64,000 nt of DNA from an uncultured Pelagibacteraceae bacterium (GCA_902552475.1 CACDJC010000001.1:1-64000); one strand, 5' to 3'; numbered from the stretch's first letter, positions 22,511 to 32,859 are shown. Numbers and translations are program-made. Notes: generated by a model not told the origin, from the letters alone.

Positions 22511-23747
22511 CTGTAAAAATAAAAATTTTTCAAAACAACTTTCTATTTTTTTAAATAAAAGAAGGTCTGTAAAACAAGTTGATGCTAAATTAGTAAATCG
22601 GATTATAAAAGATGTAAAAAAAAATAAGCTAAAAGCTGTTTTGAAGTATGAGAAGAGATTTAGCAAAAATAATATAATTAGACCAAGCTCAAAAAAAATT
22701 AATAAATCAATAAAATCTTTGAATACAAAAATAAAACGAGCAATAGACTTTGCTTATAATAGAATCTTAAATTTTCACTCAAGGCAAAAATTTAAAAATA
22801 TTTCTTATATAGATAAATTTAAAAATAAGTTAGAATATAAGTATGTTCCAATTAAATCTGTTGGAATATATGTGCCATCAAATCTTCCTTCAACTTTATT
22901 AATGAATGCAATTCCAGCAAAGCTTGCGGGCGTGAAGAAAATTATTTTAGCAAATCCAGATTTAAATTCAGCAGTTTTGTATGCTGCAAGAAAAATTGGA
23001 ATAAAAGAAATATATTCTATGGGAGGAGCACAAGCTATAGCAAGTTTGGCATATATTCAAAATGTAAATAAAATAGTCGGACCTGGAAATATTTATGTGG
23101 CCAAAGCAAAAAGAGAAGTCTTTGGAGATGTAGGAATTGAAGGAATGATAGCAGGACCATCAGAAATTACTGTCGTTGCAGATAAAAATACAAATCCAAA
23201 TGAAGTTATTACTTCACTTGTTGCACAAGCTGAACATGATGTAAATTCACAAAGTATATTAATTACAAAAGACAAAAATTTAATAAAAAAATTAAATAAA
23301 AATATTTTTAAAAATCTAAAAAATTTACCAAGAAATAAAATAGCTAGTAAAAGTTTGAAAAGTAACGGTTTAATTATTTGTGCACAAAACGATAAACAAA
23401 TAATTAGAGTAATTAATGAAATTTCTCCTGAGCATTTAGAACTTAACGTTAATAATTATAAAAAATATTTAGGTAAAATATATAATGCTGGCAGTATATG
23501 CATTGGAAAATATTCACCAATGGCAGTGACTGATTATAATAGTGGAACAAATCATGTCCTTCCAACTATGGGAACAGCTAAATTTTCATCTGGATTGAGT
23601 GTAAGTGAATTTTATAAAAAAATTAGCCACATAAAACTATCAAAAAAAGGTATTGAGAAAATAGGAGAATACGCTACACATCTCGCAGAGTATGAAAAAT
23701 TAGAAGGCCATGCTCAAAGTATAAAATCAAGAATGAGGAGAAAATAA
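22494..23747 (+). CDS. hisD: Histidinol dehydrogenase
   Basis: [49 protein letters not shown]. Confidence 0.97.
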   Translation: MIKVLNCKNKNFSKQLSIFLNKRRSVKQVDAKLVNRIIKDVKKNKLKAVLKYEKRFSKNNIIRPSSKKINKSIKSLNTKIKRAIDFAYNRILNFHSRQKFKNISYIDKFKNKLEYKYVPIKSVGIYVPSNLPSTLLMNAIPAKLAGVKKIILANPDLNSAVLYAARKIGIKEIYSMGGAQAIASLAYIQNVNKIVGPGNIYVAKAKREVFGDVGIEGMIAGPSEITVVADKNTNPNEVITSLVAQAEHDVNSQSILITKDKNLIKKLNKNIFKNLKNLPRNKIASKSLKSNGLIICAQNDKQIIRVINEISPEHLELNVNNYKKYLGKIYNAGSICIGKYSPMAVTDYNSGTNHVLPTMGTAKFSSGLSVSEFYKKISHIKLSKKGIEKIGEYATHLAEYEKLEGHAQSIKSRMRRK

Positions 23748-23749
23748 AT

Positions 23750-23965
23750 TTGTCAAAACAAGACTTATTAGAATTCAAAGGTAAGGTTATTGATTTATTG
23801 CCCAATGCTATGTTTAGAGTAAGACTTGAAAATGATCATATAGTTACTGCTCATACAGCAGGAAAGTTAAGAAAGAATAGAATAAGAGTGCTTCAAGGTG
23901 ACAATGTTACAGTCGAAGTAACTCCATATGATTTGACAAAGGGTAGAATTATTTTTAGATTTTAA
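23750..23965 (+). CDS. infA: Translation initiation factor IF-1 (TTG start)
   Basis: [62 protein letters not shown]. Confidence 0.97.
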   Translation: MSKQDLLEFKGKVIDLLPNAMFRVRLENDHIVTAHTAGKLRKNRIRVLQGDNVTVEVTPYDLTKGRIIFRF

Positions 23966-23971
23966 ATTAAT

Positions 23972-24047
23972 GGCTTCGTAGCTCAGTTGGTAGAGCAGAG
24001 CCCTGAAAAGGCTTGTGTCGCTGGTTCGAGTCCCGCCGAAGCCACCA
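23972..24047 (+). tRNA. tRNA-Phe(GAA), CCA encoded
   Basis: ggcttcgtagctcagttggtagagcagagccctgaaaaggcttgtgtcgctggttcgagtcccgccgaagccacca; anticodon loop CTGAAAA. Confidence 0.95.
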
Positions 24048-24163
24048 TTAATTTTTAATTTATTTTTCCAATAATGCTTGCATTCAATTTTAAAATCTAA
24101 TAATTATCCCGCTAGCTGAAGTTTAGCTAAGTTTAATACAATAAAGAAAGAGTAAAAATAAGT

Positions 24164-24376
24164 ATGAGTACATTAAAAGGAAAAGTAAAGTGGTTCAACG
24201 GTAAGAAGGGCTACGGATTTATAGAAAGAGAAGACGGAGAAAAAGATTGTTTCGTTCATGCAAGCGCAGTTCGTGAAGCAGGACTTCGTTTTTTGAATGA
24301 GAACGACGCTGTGGAATTTGAAATTCAGGACGGAGACAAAGGTCCAAGCGCAGTGAATTTAAAGAAAACATCTTAA
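24164..24376 (+). CDS. Cold-shock domain protein
   Basis: [31 protein letters not shown]. Confidence 0.97.
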   Translation: MSTLKGKVKWFNGKKGYGFIEREDGEKDCFVHASAVREAGLRFLNENDAVEFEIQDGDKGPSAVNLKKTS

Positions 24377-24399
24377 AATTTATTTCATTTAAAATATTT

Positions 24400-24442
24400 G
24401 TATAGGGATAAGGTAGCTTAAAAGCTATATTTATTCCTATAC
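24400..24442 (+). terminator. Long stem-loop downstream of the cold-shock gene (terminator or 3'UTR structure; no U-tract)
   Basis: GTATAGGGATAAGGTAGCTT-AA-AAGCTATATTTATTCCTATAC; about 19 pairs including G.U, one bulge. Confidence 0.6.
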
Positions 24443-24537
24443 AATTCATTCTTGCATTTTAATTTTTAGGTGCTATTTAACCTTCAATGATTAATAAAAA
24501 CATAATATTCAGAAATACACACAGACATCATTTTCAT

Positions 24538-24554
24538 GCTGGCTGAAAGCTAGC
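24538..24554. other. 7-bp stem-loop GCTGGCT-GAA-AGCTAGC
   Basis: Inverted repeat with one G.U wobble, in the csp to tRNA-His intergenic region. Confidence 0.5.
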
Positions 24555-24612
24555 TATTTAATCATTTTATAAATTTAATTTTATCCACATTTAGTATAAA
24601 ACAATAACAGGA

Positions 24613-24689
24613 GCACGAGTAGCTCAGTTGGTTAGAGCAGCGGTTTGTGGAACCGAAGGTCGGCAGTTCGAATCTGCCCTCGTGTACCA
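24613..24689 (+). tRNA. tRNA-His(GTG), CCA encoded, A73 and no G-1
   Basis: gcacgagtagctcagttggttagagcagcggtttgtggaaccgaaggtcggcagttcgaatctgccctcgtgtacca; anticodon loop TTGTGGA. Confidence 0.95.
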
Positions 24690-24693
24690 AAAA

Positions 24694-26082
24694 ATGGAAA
24701 AACAAAATAAATTAATTCCTAGTCTTGCAAAAGGTTTTAAGGATAGGTGGGGAAAAGAGTTAGCCCTTAAGAAAAAAATAATAAACACTATAGAACAAGT
24801 TTTTATTAACTATGGTTTTGAACCATTAGAAACACCGCCTTTTGAAAAAAGTGAAAATATAGGTTCGTTTCTTGCAAACGATGAGACTAATCCTATGAGC
24901 GATGTATTTTTATTTAAAGATGAAAAGGAATCTTTAACATTAAGATATGATTTGAGTGCACCACTAAGCAGATTCGTTGCTCAAAATTTTAGGGATCTTG
25001 TATTCCCTTATAAAAGATATGCTTATGGAGATGTTTTTAGACAGGAAAAAGCTGACAGTGCTCGTTTTAGATCTTTTACACAATTTGACTCAGATATAAT
25101 TGGTGATGCAAATGAAGCCCAAGTAGATGCAGAAATATGTAATATTATTGCTGACTCATTTTTAAGTTGTGGTCTTAATAAAAACCAATTTACCATAAAT
25201 GTATCTAATAAAAAAATTCTTCAGGGTTTATTAGCTGAACTTAAAGTTGAAGAACAAAAACAATATAAAGTTTTAAAATCTATAGATAAGTTAGATAGAA
25301 TAGGTTCAGATGGAGTTGGTGAACTATTAAAGCAAGGAAGAAAAGATAAGTCTGGAGCATTTACAAAAGGTTGTGAATTGTCCAACGATCAAGTTTCAGA
25401 AATATTAAGCTTTCTGAATTTAAAAAAAATTAAAGAACTAAAAACAAATTTAAAAAATTTCCTTTCAGTCGAAGGTGTTCAAGAATTGGAAGAGTTATTA
25501 GAAGTAATTTCATATGGTAAAAATATAGATTTAGTTAAAGTTGATGTTACAAAAATTAGAGGTTTGAGCTATTACAGCGGTTTTTTAGTAGAAACTAATC
25601 TTAATTTTAAAGCTAAAAATATAAAAGGAAAAGAAATTGAAATAGGAAGTTGTGCGTCTGGTGGTCGTTATAATAATTTAATAGCAAGATTTAAAGGTGC
25701 AGACTACAAAGGAAGTGGAATGTCAATTGGGATAGACCGATTACTCTATGCTTTAAATCAGTTAGAAGATATAAATGTAGATACAAAACAACCAGTATTA
25801 GTTTGTGTATTAGACCAAAAGTATATTCAACAATATTATAATATTTTAAACGAGTTAAGATCAAATGGAATTCAGTCTGAAATATATTTGGATAAAAATA
25901 AAAATCTAAAAAAACAACTTCAATATGCTGATCGAAAAAATATAGAATTAGCAATAATTGGTGGCGAAAATGAATTTAATGATAATAAATTAGTTATAAA
26001 AAAACTAACTTCTTCAAAAGAAAACGATCAAATCATTATAAATAGAAACGATCTAATAAATGAAATCAAAAAACTTATCTGA
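24694..26082 (+). CDS. hisS: Histidyl-tRNA synthetase
   Basis: LRYDLSAPLSRFVAQN, YAYGDVFRQEKADSARFRSFTQFDSDIIG, RGLSYYSGFLVE; start at 24694 because the track start 24628 lies inside tRNA-His. Confidence 0.96.
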   Translation: MEKQNKLIPSLAKGFKDRWGKELALKKKIINTIEQVFINYGFEPLETPPFEKSENIGSFLANDETNPMSDVFLFKDEKESLTLRYDLSAPLSRFVAQNFRDLVFPYKRYAYGDVFRQEKADSARFRSFTQFDSDIIGDANEAQVDAEICNIIADSFLSCGLNKNQFTINVSNKKILQGLLAELKVEEQKQYKVLKSIDKLDRIGSDGVGELLKQGRKDKSGAFTKGCELSNDQVSEILSFLNLKKIKELKTNLKNFLSVEGVQELEELLEVISYGKNIDLVKVDVTKIRGLSYYSGFLVETNLNFKAKNIKGKEIEIGSCASGGRYNNLIARFKGADYKGSGMSIGIDRLLYALNQLEDINVDTKQPVLVCVLDQKYIQQYYNILNELRSNGIQSEIYLDKNKNLKKQLQYADRKNIELAIIGGENEFNDNKLVIKKLTSSKENDQIIINRNDLINEIKKLI

Positions 26083-27112
26083 AAATATACTTAGATCAAT
26101 AAAAGTTAAAGGTTTTAAATTTATAGAATTAGATTCTGTAATCGAAACAAATCACATTGTTGAAAGATCAGGTGAATCTTTCAGAAGATTTATTTTTTCA
26201 TTTAATGATCAAAATGGAAATGAACTTTGCTTAAGACCCGATTTAACAATTGCTTCTTGTCTACGATATTTAAATGAAAGGATTAAGGGAACAGCAAAAG
26301 TACATTATTATGGTCAGGCATTTAGAAAGAATTTAAACAAAACTGACCCAATAATAAGAAATCAAATAGGTTTTGAAATTATTGGATCTAAAGATGAAAA
26401 AAAAGATGATAAACAAATCGTTGAAACATCTCTTAAATCATTATCTAAATTTAATTATTCATCAGGTAATCTAGTTATAGGAAATGTTGAGATATTTAAA
26501 TTGTTATTAAATAAACTTGATATTCCAAAAAGGTGGAGGTTAAGGTTGCAGAGACATTTTTGGAGAGAAAGTTATTTCAATGATTTACTAAAAAGATTAG
26601 AGACTAACTCAGATGTAGATCCCACGATTGTTGAAATTGATAAAAAAAAATATCAAAGAATGTTAAAAGGTAATCAATCAAGACAAATTGCAGGAAGATC
26701 AGTTAATGAAATTTTATCTAGATTTAATAATAAAATTAAAGATCCAAGACGTGCAAAAAAAGGAAGAAATGTTTCAAAAATTATAAAAGAATTTCTAAAA
26801 ATAAACTGCCCTATAGATCAGGCGGCAAATAAATTAAATCTATTTTTTAAAAAAAATAAAATTAATCTAAGGGTTCAAAAAGATTATTTTCCTATTCTTA
26901 AAAATAAATACGCTAAATTAAATATTAAATTTTCAGCATCTTTTGGAAGACAGCTTGAATATTACACGGGCATGGTTTTTAAAATTGATATTAAATCTAA
27001 ATCAAAAAAAATTAACATAATAAATGGTGGTAGATATGATAATCTTATAGGCGATCTTGGGTCTTCTAAAATAATACCAGCTGTTGGAGCGGCCATTAAC
27101 TTAAACAATTAA
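26060..27112 (+). CDS. hisZ: ATP phosphoribosyltransferase regulatory subunit
   Basis: HisRS-like paralogue (LCLRPDLTIASCLRYL, GRQLEYYTGMVF) directly upstream of a short-form hisG. Confidence 0.85.
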   Translation: MKSKNLSENILRSIKVKGFKFIELDSVIETNHIVERSGESFRRFIFSFNDQNGNELCLRPDLTIASCLRYLNERIKGTAKVHYYGQAFRKNLNKTDPIIRNQIGFEIIGSKDEKKDDKQIVETSLKSLSKFNYSSGNLVIGNVEIFKLLLNKLDIPKRWRLRLQRHFWRESYFNDLLKRLETNSDVDPTIVEIDKKKYQRMLKGNQSRQIAGRSVNEILSRFNNKIKDPRRAKKGRNVSKIIKEFLKINCPIDQAANKLNLFFKKNKINLRVQKDYFPILKNKYAKLNIKFSASFGRQLEYYTGMVFKIDIKSKSKKINIINGGRYDNLIGDLGSSKIIPAVGAAINLNN

Positions 27113-27790
27113 ATGATTAGAATAGGAATACCAAGCAAAGGAAGACTTAGAAAAGATACTTTAAATGTATTTAGCAAGAAAAAACTAAAAATTTTATCTG
27201 AAAGAGGTGAAAGAGATTTATTTGGATTTATTAAAAATTATAAAAATATCAAAATAACCTATCTTCATGCAAGAGAGATTGTTGAAAGACTTGGAGATGG
27301 ATCATTAGATATTGGATTTTCTGGATATGATTTACTTAAAGAAAGTGAAATTAACATTCAAAAAAAAGTAATTGTTAAGAAAAGATATAATTTTGGTAAC
27401 GCCACATTAGTAATTGCTATTCCCAATGATTGGATTGATGTTCAAACAATAGCAGACCTTGAAGAAATAGCTTTTGAATTTAAAGATAAAAAGAAGAGTA
27501 GAATAAGAGTTGCAACTAAATATCCTAATTTAACAAGAGAATTTTTATTCTCGAAAGGTGTTACTCAGTTTAAATTAGTTAAAAGCCTTGGTGCTACAGA
27601 AATTTATCCTTTTACAGGATCATCAGAGATTATAACTGATATCACTTCAACTGGCGAAACATTAAAGGCAAATAACTTAAGAATTTTAAAAGACGGCGAA
27701 ATACTTAAATCACAAGCATGTTTAATGATTTCTAAAAAAAGTCAAAAAATAAAAGGTTTCAAAAGGATTTTAAACATACTTTCTAAATAA
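27113..27790 (+). CDS. hisG: ATP phosphoribosyltransferase catalytic subunit (short form)
   Basis: RIGIPSKGRLRKDTL, GDGSLDIGFSGYDLL, GSSEIITDITSTGETLKAN. Confidence 0.94.
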   Translation: MIRIGIPSKGRLRKDTLNVFSKKKLKILSERGERDLFGFIKNYKNIKITYLHAREIVERLGDGSLDIGFSGYDLLKESEINIQKKVIVKKRYNFGNATLVIAIPNDWIDVQTIADLEEIAFEFKDKKKSRIRVATKYPNLTREFLFSKGVTQFKLVKSLGATEIYPFTGSSEIITDITSTGETLKANNLRILKDGEILKSQACLMISKKSQKIKGFKRILNILSK

Positions 27791-27836
27791 GTTACTTAAA
27801 GTTGATTTATAGTTAATCAAGTATATCCTACGAATC

Positions 27837-28931
27837 ATGGACAGTTTATTATCAATATTAGTTAGTATTTTAATATTAATTAGCTTACTTATTTTATATT
27901 TCCAGCTTAAGAATAAAACTAGACAAGAAGAAAATCCTAATCAAAAAATTCAGGAAGAAATAAACTCCTTGAGAAATTCATTAAATGAATCTTTTGGCAG
28001 CATGTCTAAGGACATGGCAAAGGATTTTACGGCATCTTTTGGATCTATGACAAAAGAAATAGCAAAAGACATGACAGGCGCATTAACTAAAGTGGATGAA
28101 AAAGTTGCAGCCTTTAATACTCAAGTAGAAAATTTAAATAAAAGCCAAGAAGATATAAATAAAGTTTTAGCAGGAGTTAAAAAATATGGAACTCTTGCTG
28201 AGTTTTCATTAGATGCATTAATAAAAGATTTGTTACCTTCATCTCAATATATGATCAATGTTAAAATGAAAGAGGAAACAGGTGAAAATGTAGAATTTGC
28301 AATTAAACTTCAAGATGGAGTTTTAGTCCCTGTAGATAGTCACTTTCCAGTAGAAAAATTTAAAGCCATTGATGATGCTTATCAAGCAGATGATAAGAAG
28401 GCAGCAGCAGAAGCTAGAACAAAATTAGCAAGAGCATTTAAAGATAAAGCTAAAAGTGTAAAAGAAAAATATATAGTTCCACCAAAAAGTACAGATTTTG
28501 CTATAGTTTATGCTCCCACAGAGAGTTTATTTTCAGAATTAACTTCATACCAAGATCCAGTAACAAAAGAATTATTAACCCAGGAATTAATGAAAAAATA
28601 TAAAGTTGTAATTTTAGGACCTAATACTCTTTCAGCTTATTTGCAATCTTTGCATATGGGCTTTCAAACATTGAAAGTTCAGAAACATGCAACTGAAATT
28701 TATGATCATTTAAAAACAATAAGTACTAGATTCTCAAAACATTTTGATGGAATTATTAATCTTAGAAAAAAATTGGAAGAAGCAATGAGTGCTGTTGATA
28801 AGTTTGGAACAGATGCAAGATCAATTACAAGAACCTTAGAAAATATAAAGGATCCAGGTCAAATTGAAATAGCAGCCGAAAAAGAAAATGTTGAAAAATT
28901 TGAAGACCACTCAAAGCAGCTTAAAAATTAA
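27837..28931 (+). CDS. rmuC: DNA recombination protein RmuC-like
   Basis: N-terminal TM; AEFSLDALIKDLLPSSQYMIN; VPVDSHFPVEKF; VILGPNTLSAYLQSLHMGFQTL. Confidence 0.88.
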   Translation: MDSLLSILVSILILISLLILYFQLKNKTRQEENPNQKIQEEINSLRNSLNESFGSMSKDMAKDFTASFGSMTKEIAKDMTGALTKVDEKVAAFNTQVENLNKSQEDINKVLAGVKKYGTLAEFSLDALIKDLLPSSQYMINVKMKEETGENVEFAIKLQDGVLVPVDSHFPVEKFKAIDDAYQADDKKAAAEARTKLARAFKDKAKSVKEKYIVPPKSTDFAIVYAPTESLFSELTSYQDPVTKELLTQELMKKYKVVILGPNTLSAYLQSLHMGFQTLKVQKHATEIYDHLKTISTRFSKHFDGIINLRKKLEEAMSAVDKFGTDARSITRTLENIKDPGQIEIAAEKENVEKFEDHSKQLKN

Positions 28932-28968
28932 ATTTCTTTTCAATTTAAATACACTTATAAGAGACTCT

Positions 28969-29655
28969 ATGAAATGGAATAATAAATTTAATTATCCAAA
29001 ATCATCAAGATCTATTGAAGATGGAATGAGAAAATATTTATTTGGTGAAGAAAAATTGCCAAGCGTAACTTCTATATTAAGTGCTACAAAATCTGAAGAA
29101 GATAAAGCGTCTTTGGAGCTTTGGAAACAGAGAGTAGGGCATAAAGAAGCAAATAGAATTAAATCTGAAGCAAGTAGCAGAGGTACATCTATGCACTCTT
29201 ATATTGAAGATTACCTCAGAGGCAGAATAAATGAAAGTTTTTTTGAAAGTAATGAACAATATAAAAATATGGCTAAAGAAATTATTCAAAAAGGTTTAAA
29301 GGGAAAACTTGAAGAAATATATGGTATGGAGGAAACGTTGTATTATCCAAATAAATATGCTGGTACCGCAGATTTAATTGGTCAATATAAAGGCAATATT
29401 TGTATAATTGATTTTAAGCAGAGCAATAAACCAAAAAAAGTTGATTTTATTCAAGATTATCTACTACAACTAGGCGCATATACTTTGGCTCATGATGTTG
29501 TTTATGAGACAAAAATGTATGCAGGTATAATTCTACTTTGTACAAAGGATATATTATTTCAGGAATTTAAAATTGAAGGAGCCGAATTAGCAATGTATCA
29601 AAACTTATTTTTAGGAAGATTAAAAAAATTTAATGAAATTAATAATTTAGCTTGA
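28969..29655 (+). CDS. PD-(D/E)XK-type nuclease-like protein
   Basis: LPSVTSILSAT, RGTSMHSYIEDYLRGR, GTADLIGQY...ICIIDFKQSNKPKK...YLLQLGAYTLA (D-(D/E)xK core plus QxxxY). Confidence 0.78.
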   Translation: MKWNNKFNYPKSSRSIEDGMRKYLFGEEKLPSVTSILSATKSEEDKASLELWKQRVGHKEANRIKSEASSRGTSMHSYIEDYLRGRINESFFESNEQYKNMAKEIIQKGLKGKLEEIYGMEETLYYPNKYAGTADLIGQYKGNICIIDFKQSNKPKKVDFIQDYLLQLGAYTLAHDVVYETKMYAGIILLCTKDILFQEFKIEGAELAMYQNLFLGRLKKFNEINNLA

Positions 29656-29776
29656 CTTTCTATAATCTGTTCATAAAAAAGAAAATACTAACCGGCTACT
29701 TGTTTAGATGCTTAAGTTTAGTCTTAAAAACTATCCAAAACATCATAAAATCTAGCTTTAACAAGGTGATTTAACT

Positions 29777-31210
29777 ATGAAACTAGCTATATGGGATATA
29801 GAAAGCTCAGGGGCTTCAACTGACTGGTCCTCAATAATTGAAATTGGGGGAGTTTTGGTTGATGAAAATTTTAAAGAAATAGATCGATTTAATTTGAGAT
29901 GTAGTTTACCTGAAGGTGAAATTTTTCAGGCAATGGCTTTAATAGTAAATCGTACTTCTATCAAACAACTGACTCAAACAAATTTAAGTCATTATCAAAT
30001 GCTTGGAGAAGTTGAAAAAATATTTAAAAAATGGAGTCCAGCAATCTTTTTAGGTTGGAGTTCGATAGGCTTCGATGAAGAACTTATTAGGAAAGAATTT
30101 TTTAAAGGACTTAGATATCCTTATATTACAAGCACTGCACCAAATAAAAGACATGATGGAATAAATATTGCAAGAGCAGCATATGCAGTAGATCCTTCAA
30201 TTTTACAAACTGAAATAAATGAAAAGAATAATGTTGTATTTAAATTGGAGTCACTTGCAAGAATGCAAGGATTAGATACAAGTGATGCTCACTCAGCAAT
30301 AGCCGATGCTGAGTTAACAACCAAAATTTTAAATATTGTAAAAAAAAAACAGAAAAATACTTGGGAATCTTTTTTAAAAACTGCAAATAAATCAGATACA
30401 GAAACTATTATAAAAAAAGGAGAAATAATAACGCTCAACGAATATTATTATGGAAAATCTAGACTTCATCTAGTTGTGCCATTACATCCTAAATATTGCG
30501 TTCATCCTATTTACCATGGTTGGTATTATTCTGTAGATTTAAGAACTGACGTTGAACCATTGCTTAATCTTTCAATTAATGAATTAAAGAATGAAATGAA
30601 AAAAACTCCAAAGTTTTTGAGAACCATCAGAGCTAACAAAGCCCCAATAATTATTGGATCAGAATTTGGAATGAAAGTAGAGCCTTACAATAATATAGAC
30701 TTAAATTTATTAAAAAAAAGAGCTTATCTTGTTCAAAAAGAAGAAAAATTTTCACAAAATATTCTTACAGCTTTAAGAGAAGTAGCAGAAGAAAAAGAAC
30801 AATCAAAATCACAGGAAGATATTTATGCTGAAGAAAGTATTTATACTCAATTTACATCGAATAAAGATACTGCACTTTTTCCTGCATGGCACGCCGCATC
30901 ATGGAAAGATAAATTGAATTTATTAGATAAATTTGATGATGAAAGACTAGTAGGTTTTGGAAAAAAAATAATTTATCAGGAAGCGCCTGAGACTTTGCCT
31001 CCAGAAATGTTTAAAAAAATTAAAAGAGAAATTGCTAAAAGAATATTAAGCGAAAGAAAAGAAAGATGGTGGACAATCCCTACTTTATTTACAGAGATAG
31101 ATACATTGAGAGAAAAATACACCAATGAAAATGATCATGATAAGCTAAATCTTCTAGATGAATTCAATAATTATGCAATGGTGATACAGAAAAAGTACGA
31201 AAATGCTTAA
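29777..31210 (+). CDS. sbcB: Exodeoxyribonuclease I
   Basis: DEDD exonuclease IWDIESSGASTDWSSIIEIGGVLVD, GWSSIGFDEELIRKEFF, SAIADAELT; ExoI-type C-terminal region. Confidence 0.9.
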   Translation: MKLAIWDIESSGASTDWSSIIEIGGVLVDENFKEIDRFNLRCSLPEGEIFQAMALIVNRTSIKQLTQTNLSHYQMLGEVEKIFKKWSPAIFLGWSSIGFDEELIRKEFFKGLRYPYITSTAPNKRHDGINIARAAYAVDPSILQTEINEKNNVVFKLESLARMQGLDTSDAHSAIADAELTTKILNIVKKKQKNTWESFLKTANKSDTETIIKKGEIITLNEYYYGKSRLHLVVPLHPKYCVHPIYHGWYYSVDLRTDVEPLLNLSINELKNEMKKTPKFLRTIRANKAPIIIGSEFGMKVEPYNNIDLNLLKKRAYLVQKEEKFSQNILTALREVAEEKEQSKSQEDIYAEESIYTQFTSNKDTALFPAWHAASWKDKLNLLDKFDDERLVGFGKKIIYQEAPETLPPEMFKKIKREIAKRILSERKERWWTIPTLFTEIDTLREKYTNENDHDKLNLLDEFNNYAMVIQKKYENA

Positions 31211-31276
31211 TGTTAATAAATTTAAATTACCTTTTTTACCAGTTGATTTAAAACAATAACTTTATATAAAAATATC

Positions 31277-31597
31277 ATGGCAACTTTAAAAGTAACTGAT
31301 GAAAATTTTGACACTGAAGTTATAAAGTCTTCAAAGCCAATAGTAGTTGACTTTTGGGCAGAATGGTGTGGACCTTGTAAAATGATTGGTCCAATTTTAG
31401 AGGAAATTTCAGACGAGATGGTAAATGATGTTTCTATTGCAAAACACAATATTGATGAAGAGCCCAACACTCCAACTAAATACGGAGTAAGAGGAATACC
31501 TACTATGTTATTATTTAAGGATGGAGAATTAAAATCTACTAAGGTTGGGGCTACTCCTAAGTCTGATATAGTTTCTTGGATAAAAGAAAATATTTAA
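31277..31597 (+). CDS. trxA: Thioredoxin
   Basis: [36 protein letters not shown]. Confidence 0.97.
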   Translation: MATLKVTDENFDTEVIKSSKPIVVDFWAEWCGPCKMIGPILEEISDEMVNDVSIAKHNIDEEPNTPTKYGVRGIPTMLLFKDGELKSTKVGATPKSDIVSWIKENI

Positions 31598-32859
31598 TTT
31601 AGTTTTAAAACTTCTCCTGCAAGATATAAAGATCCTGTAATTAAAATAATATCATTTTCAGATACTGGACAAGAGGTAATAGCTTCAACTATTGAATTTT
31701 TAAATTGAGTTTTTTTATATTTATCCAGTTTTTTTTTTAAATCTTCACCTTTAATTGCATTTAGTTGATTTGGAATATCAATTGTAGTTAATGAAGAAAT
31801 ATTTTTAAAATAACTTATATATTTTTCATGATCTTTATTTGCCATCATTCCTATTACTATATGTTTTTTACAATTTATTTTTTCTAGATGTTCGCTTAAA
31901 ACTTTTGCACCCAATGGATTGTGTGAGCCATCAACATATATTTTATTATTTTTGCATAAATCTTTTAATTTACCTTTTTTGATTTCTTGAAATCTGGCAA
32001 TACTTTGAATTTTAGTAATACCAGTTTTTATATTATCATCACTCACATTCAAATTAAGTTTCCTTATTGTTGCAATAGCTGTTGATATATTCTCCATTTG
32101 AAAACTTCCTAATACATTTGGCTGAGGTAATTTTAAACTTCCAAATTCGTCCTCATAATATATGAAACCATTTTCATTTAAAGAATAGCTAAATTTTTCG
32201 TTAAATATTATTTTATTTGATTTATTATTAGAGATATTTTTTTTTATTAAATTTAAAGTTTCTTTTGAACTTTGTTTGGCTATAAATATATTTGAATTTA
32301 ATAAATTTGATGTTTTTTCAAAAACTATTTTTTCTATTGTTTTTTCATTTTCAGGAAGCCAGTCTAGATGATCTAAACCTATAGAAGTTATAATACTTGC
32401 TAAATTTTTATTAATTATATTAGTTGCATCAAAACGATGAAATAAACCACTTTCTATTATATTGATATTATCTTTAAATTTCTCAGCTCCATAAAAGTAA
32501 GCTGCGGTTAATATTTCAAAATAAGTGATAGGATCACCATTATTTATTTCTTCAACTTCAAAAAGTAATTTTGCAAGATTTGCATCAGATATTTCTTGAT
32601 CATTATAAACAAATCTTTCATTAATTTTTAGAATATGTGGACTAGTATAAATATTACAATTAATATTTGCTTCTTTGAGTATTGCTCTTATCGCTTGAAT
32701 AGTAGAATATTTTCCATTAGTTCCTACCACAGAAATACATCTACTAAGATTTTGAGGATTCCCTAATTTTTCACAAAGTTTTTTAACTCTATTTAAACTT
32801 AAATCTATTTCTTTAGGATGCAGCTTTTGTAAGCGGCTCAATATTTTCTGAAGTTTCAT
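31594..32859 (-). CDS. folC: Folylpolyglutamate / dihydrofolate synthase
   Basis: [42 protein letters not shown]. Confidence 0.94.
   Translation of the reverse strand: MKLQKILSRLQKLHPKEIDLSLNRVKKLCEKLGNPQNLSRCISVVGTNGKYSTIQAIRAILKEANINCNIYTSPHILKINERFVYNDQEISDANLAKLLFEVEEINNGDPITYFEILTAAYFYGAEKFKDNINIIESGLFHRFDATNIINKNLASIITSIGLDHLDWLPENEKTIEKIVFEKTSNLLNSNIFIAKQSSKETLNLIKKNISNNKSNKIIFNEKFSYSLNENGFIYYEDEFGSLKLPQPNVLGSFQMENISTAIATIRKLNLNVSDDNIKTGITKIQSIARFQEIKKGKLKDLCKNNKIYVDGSHNPLGAKVLSEHLEKINCKKHIVIGMMANKDHEKYISYFKNISSLTTIDIPNQLNAIKGEDLKKKLDKYKKTQFKNSIVEAITSCPVSENDIILITGSLYLAGEVLKLN

Noticed and set aside
24628-24693. Upstream extension of the hisS ORF (MVRAAVCGTEGRQFESALVYQK)
   Set aside because: It lies inside tRNA-His; the extension is translated tRNA sequence.
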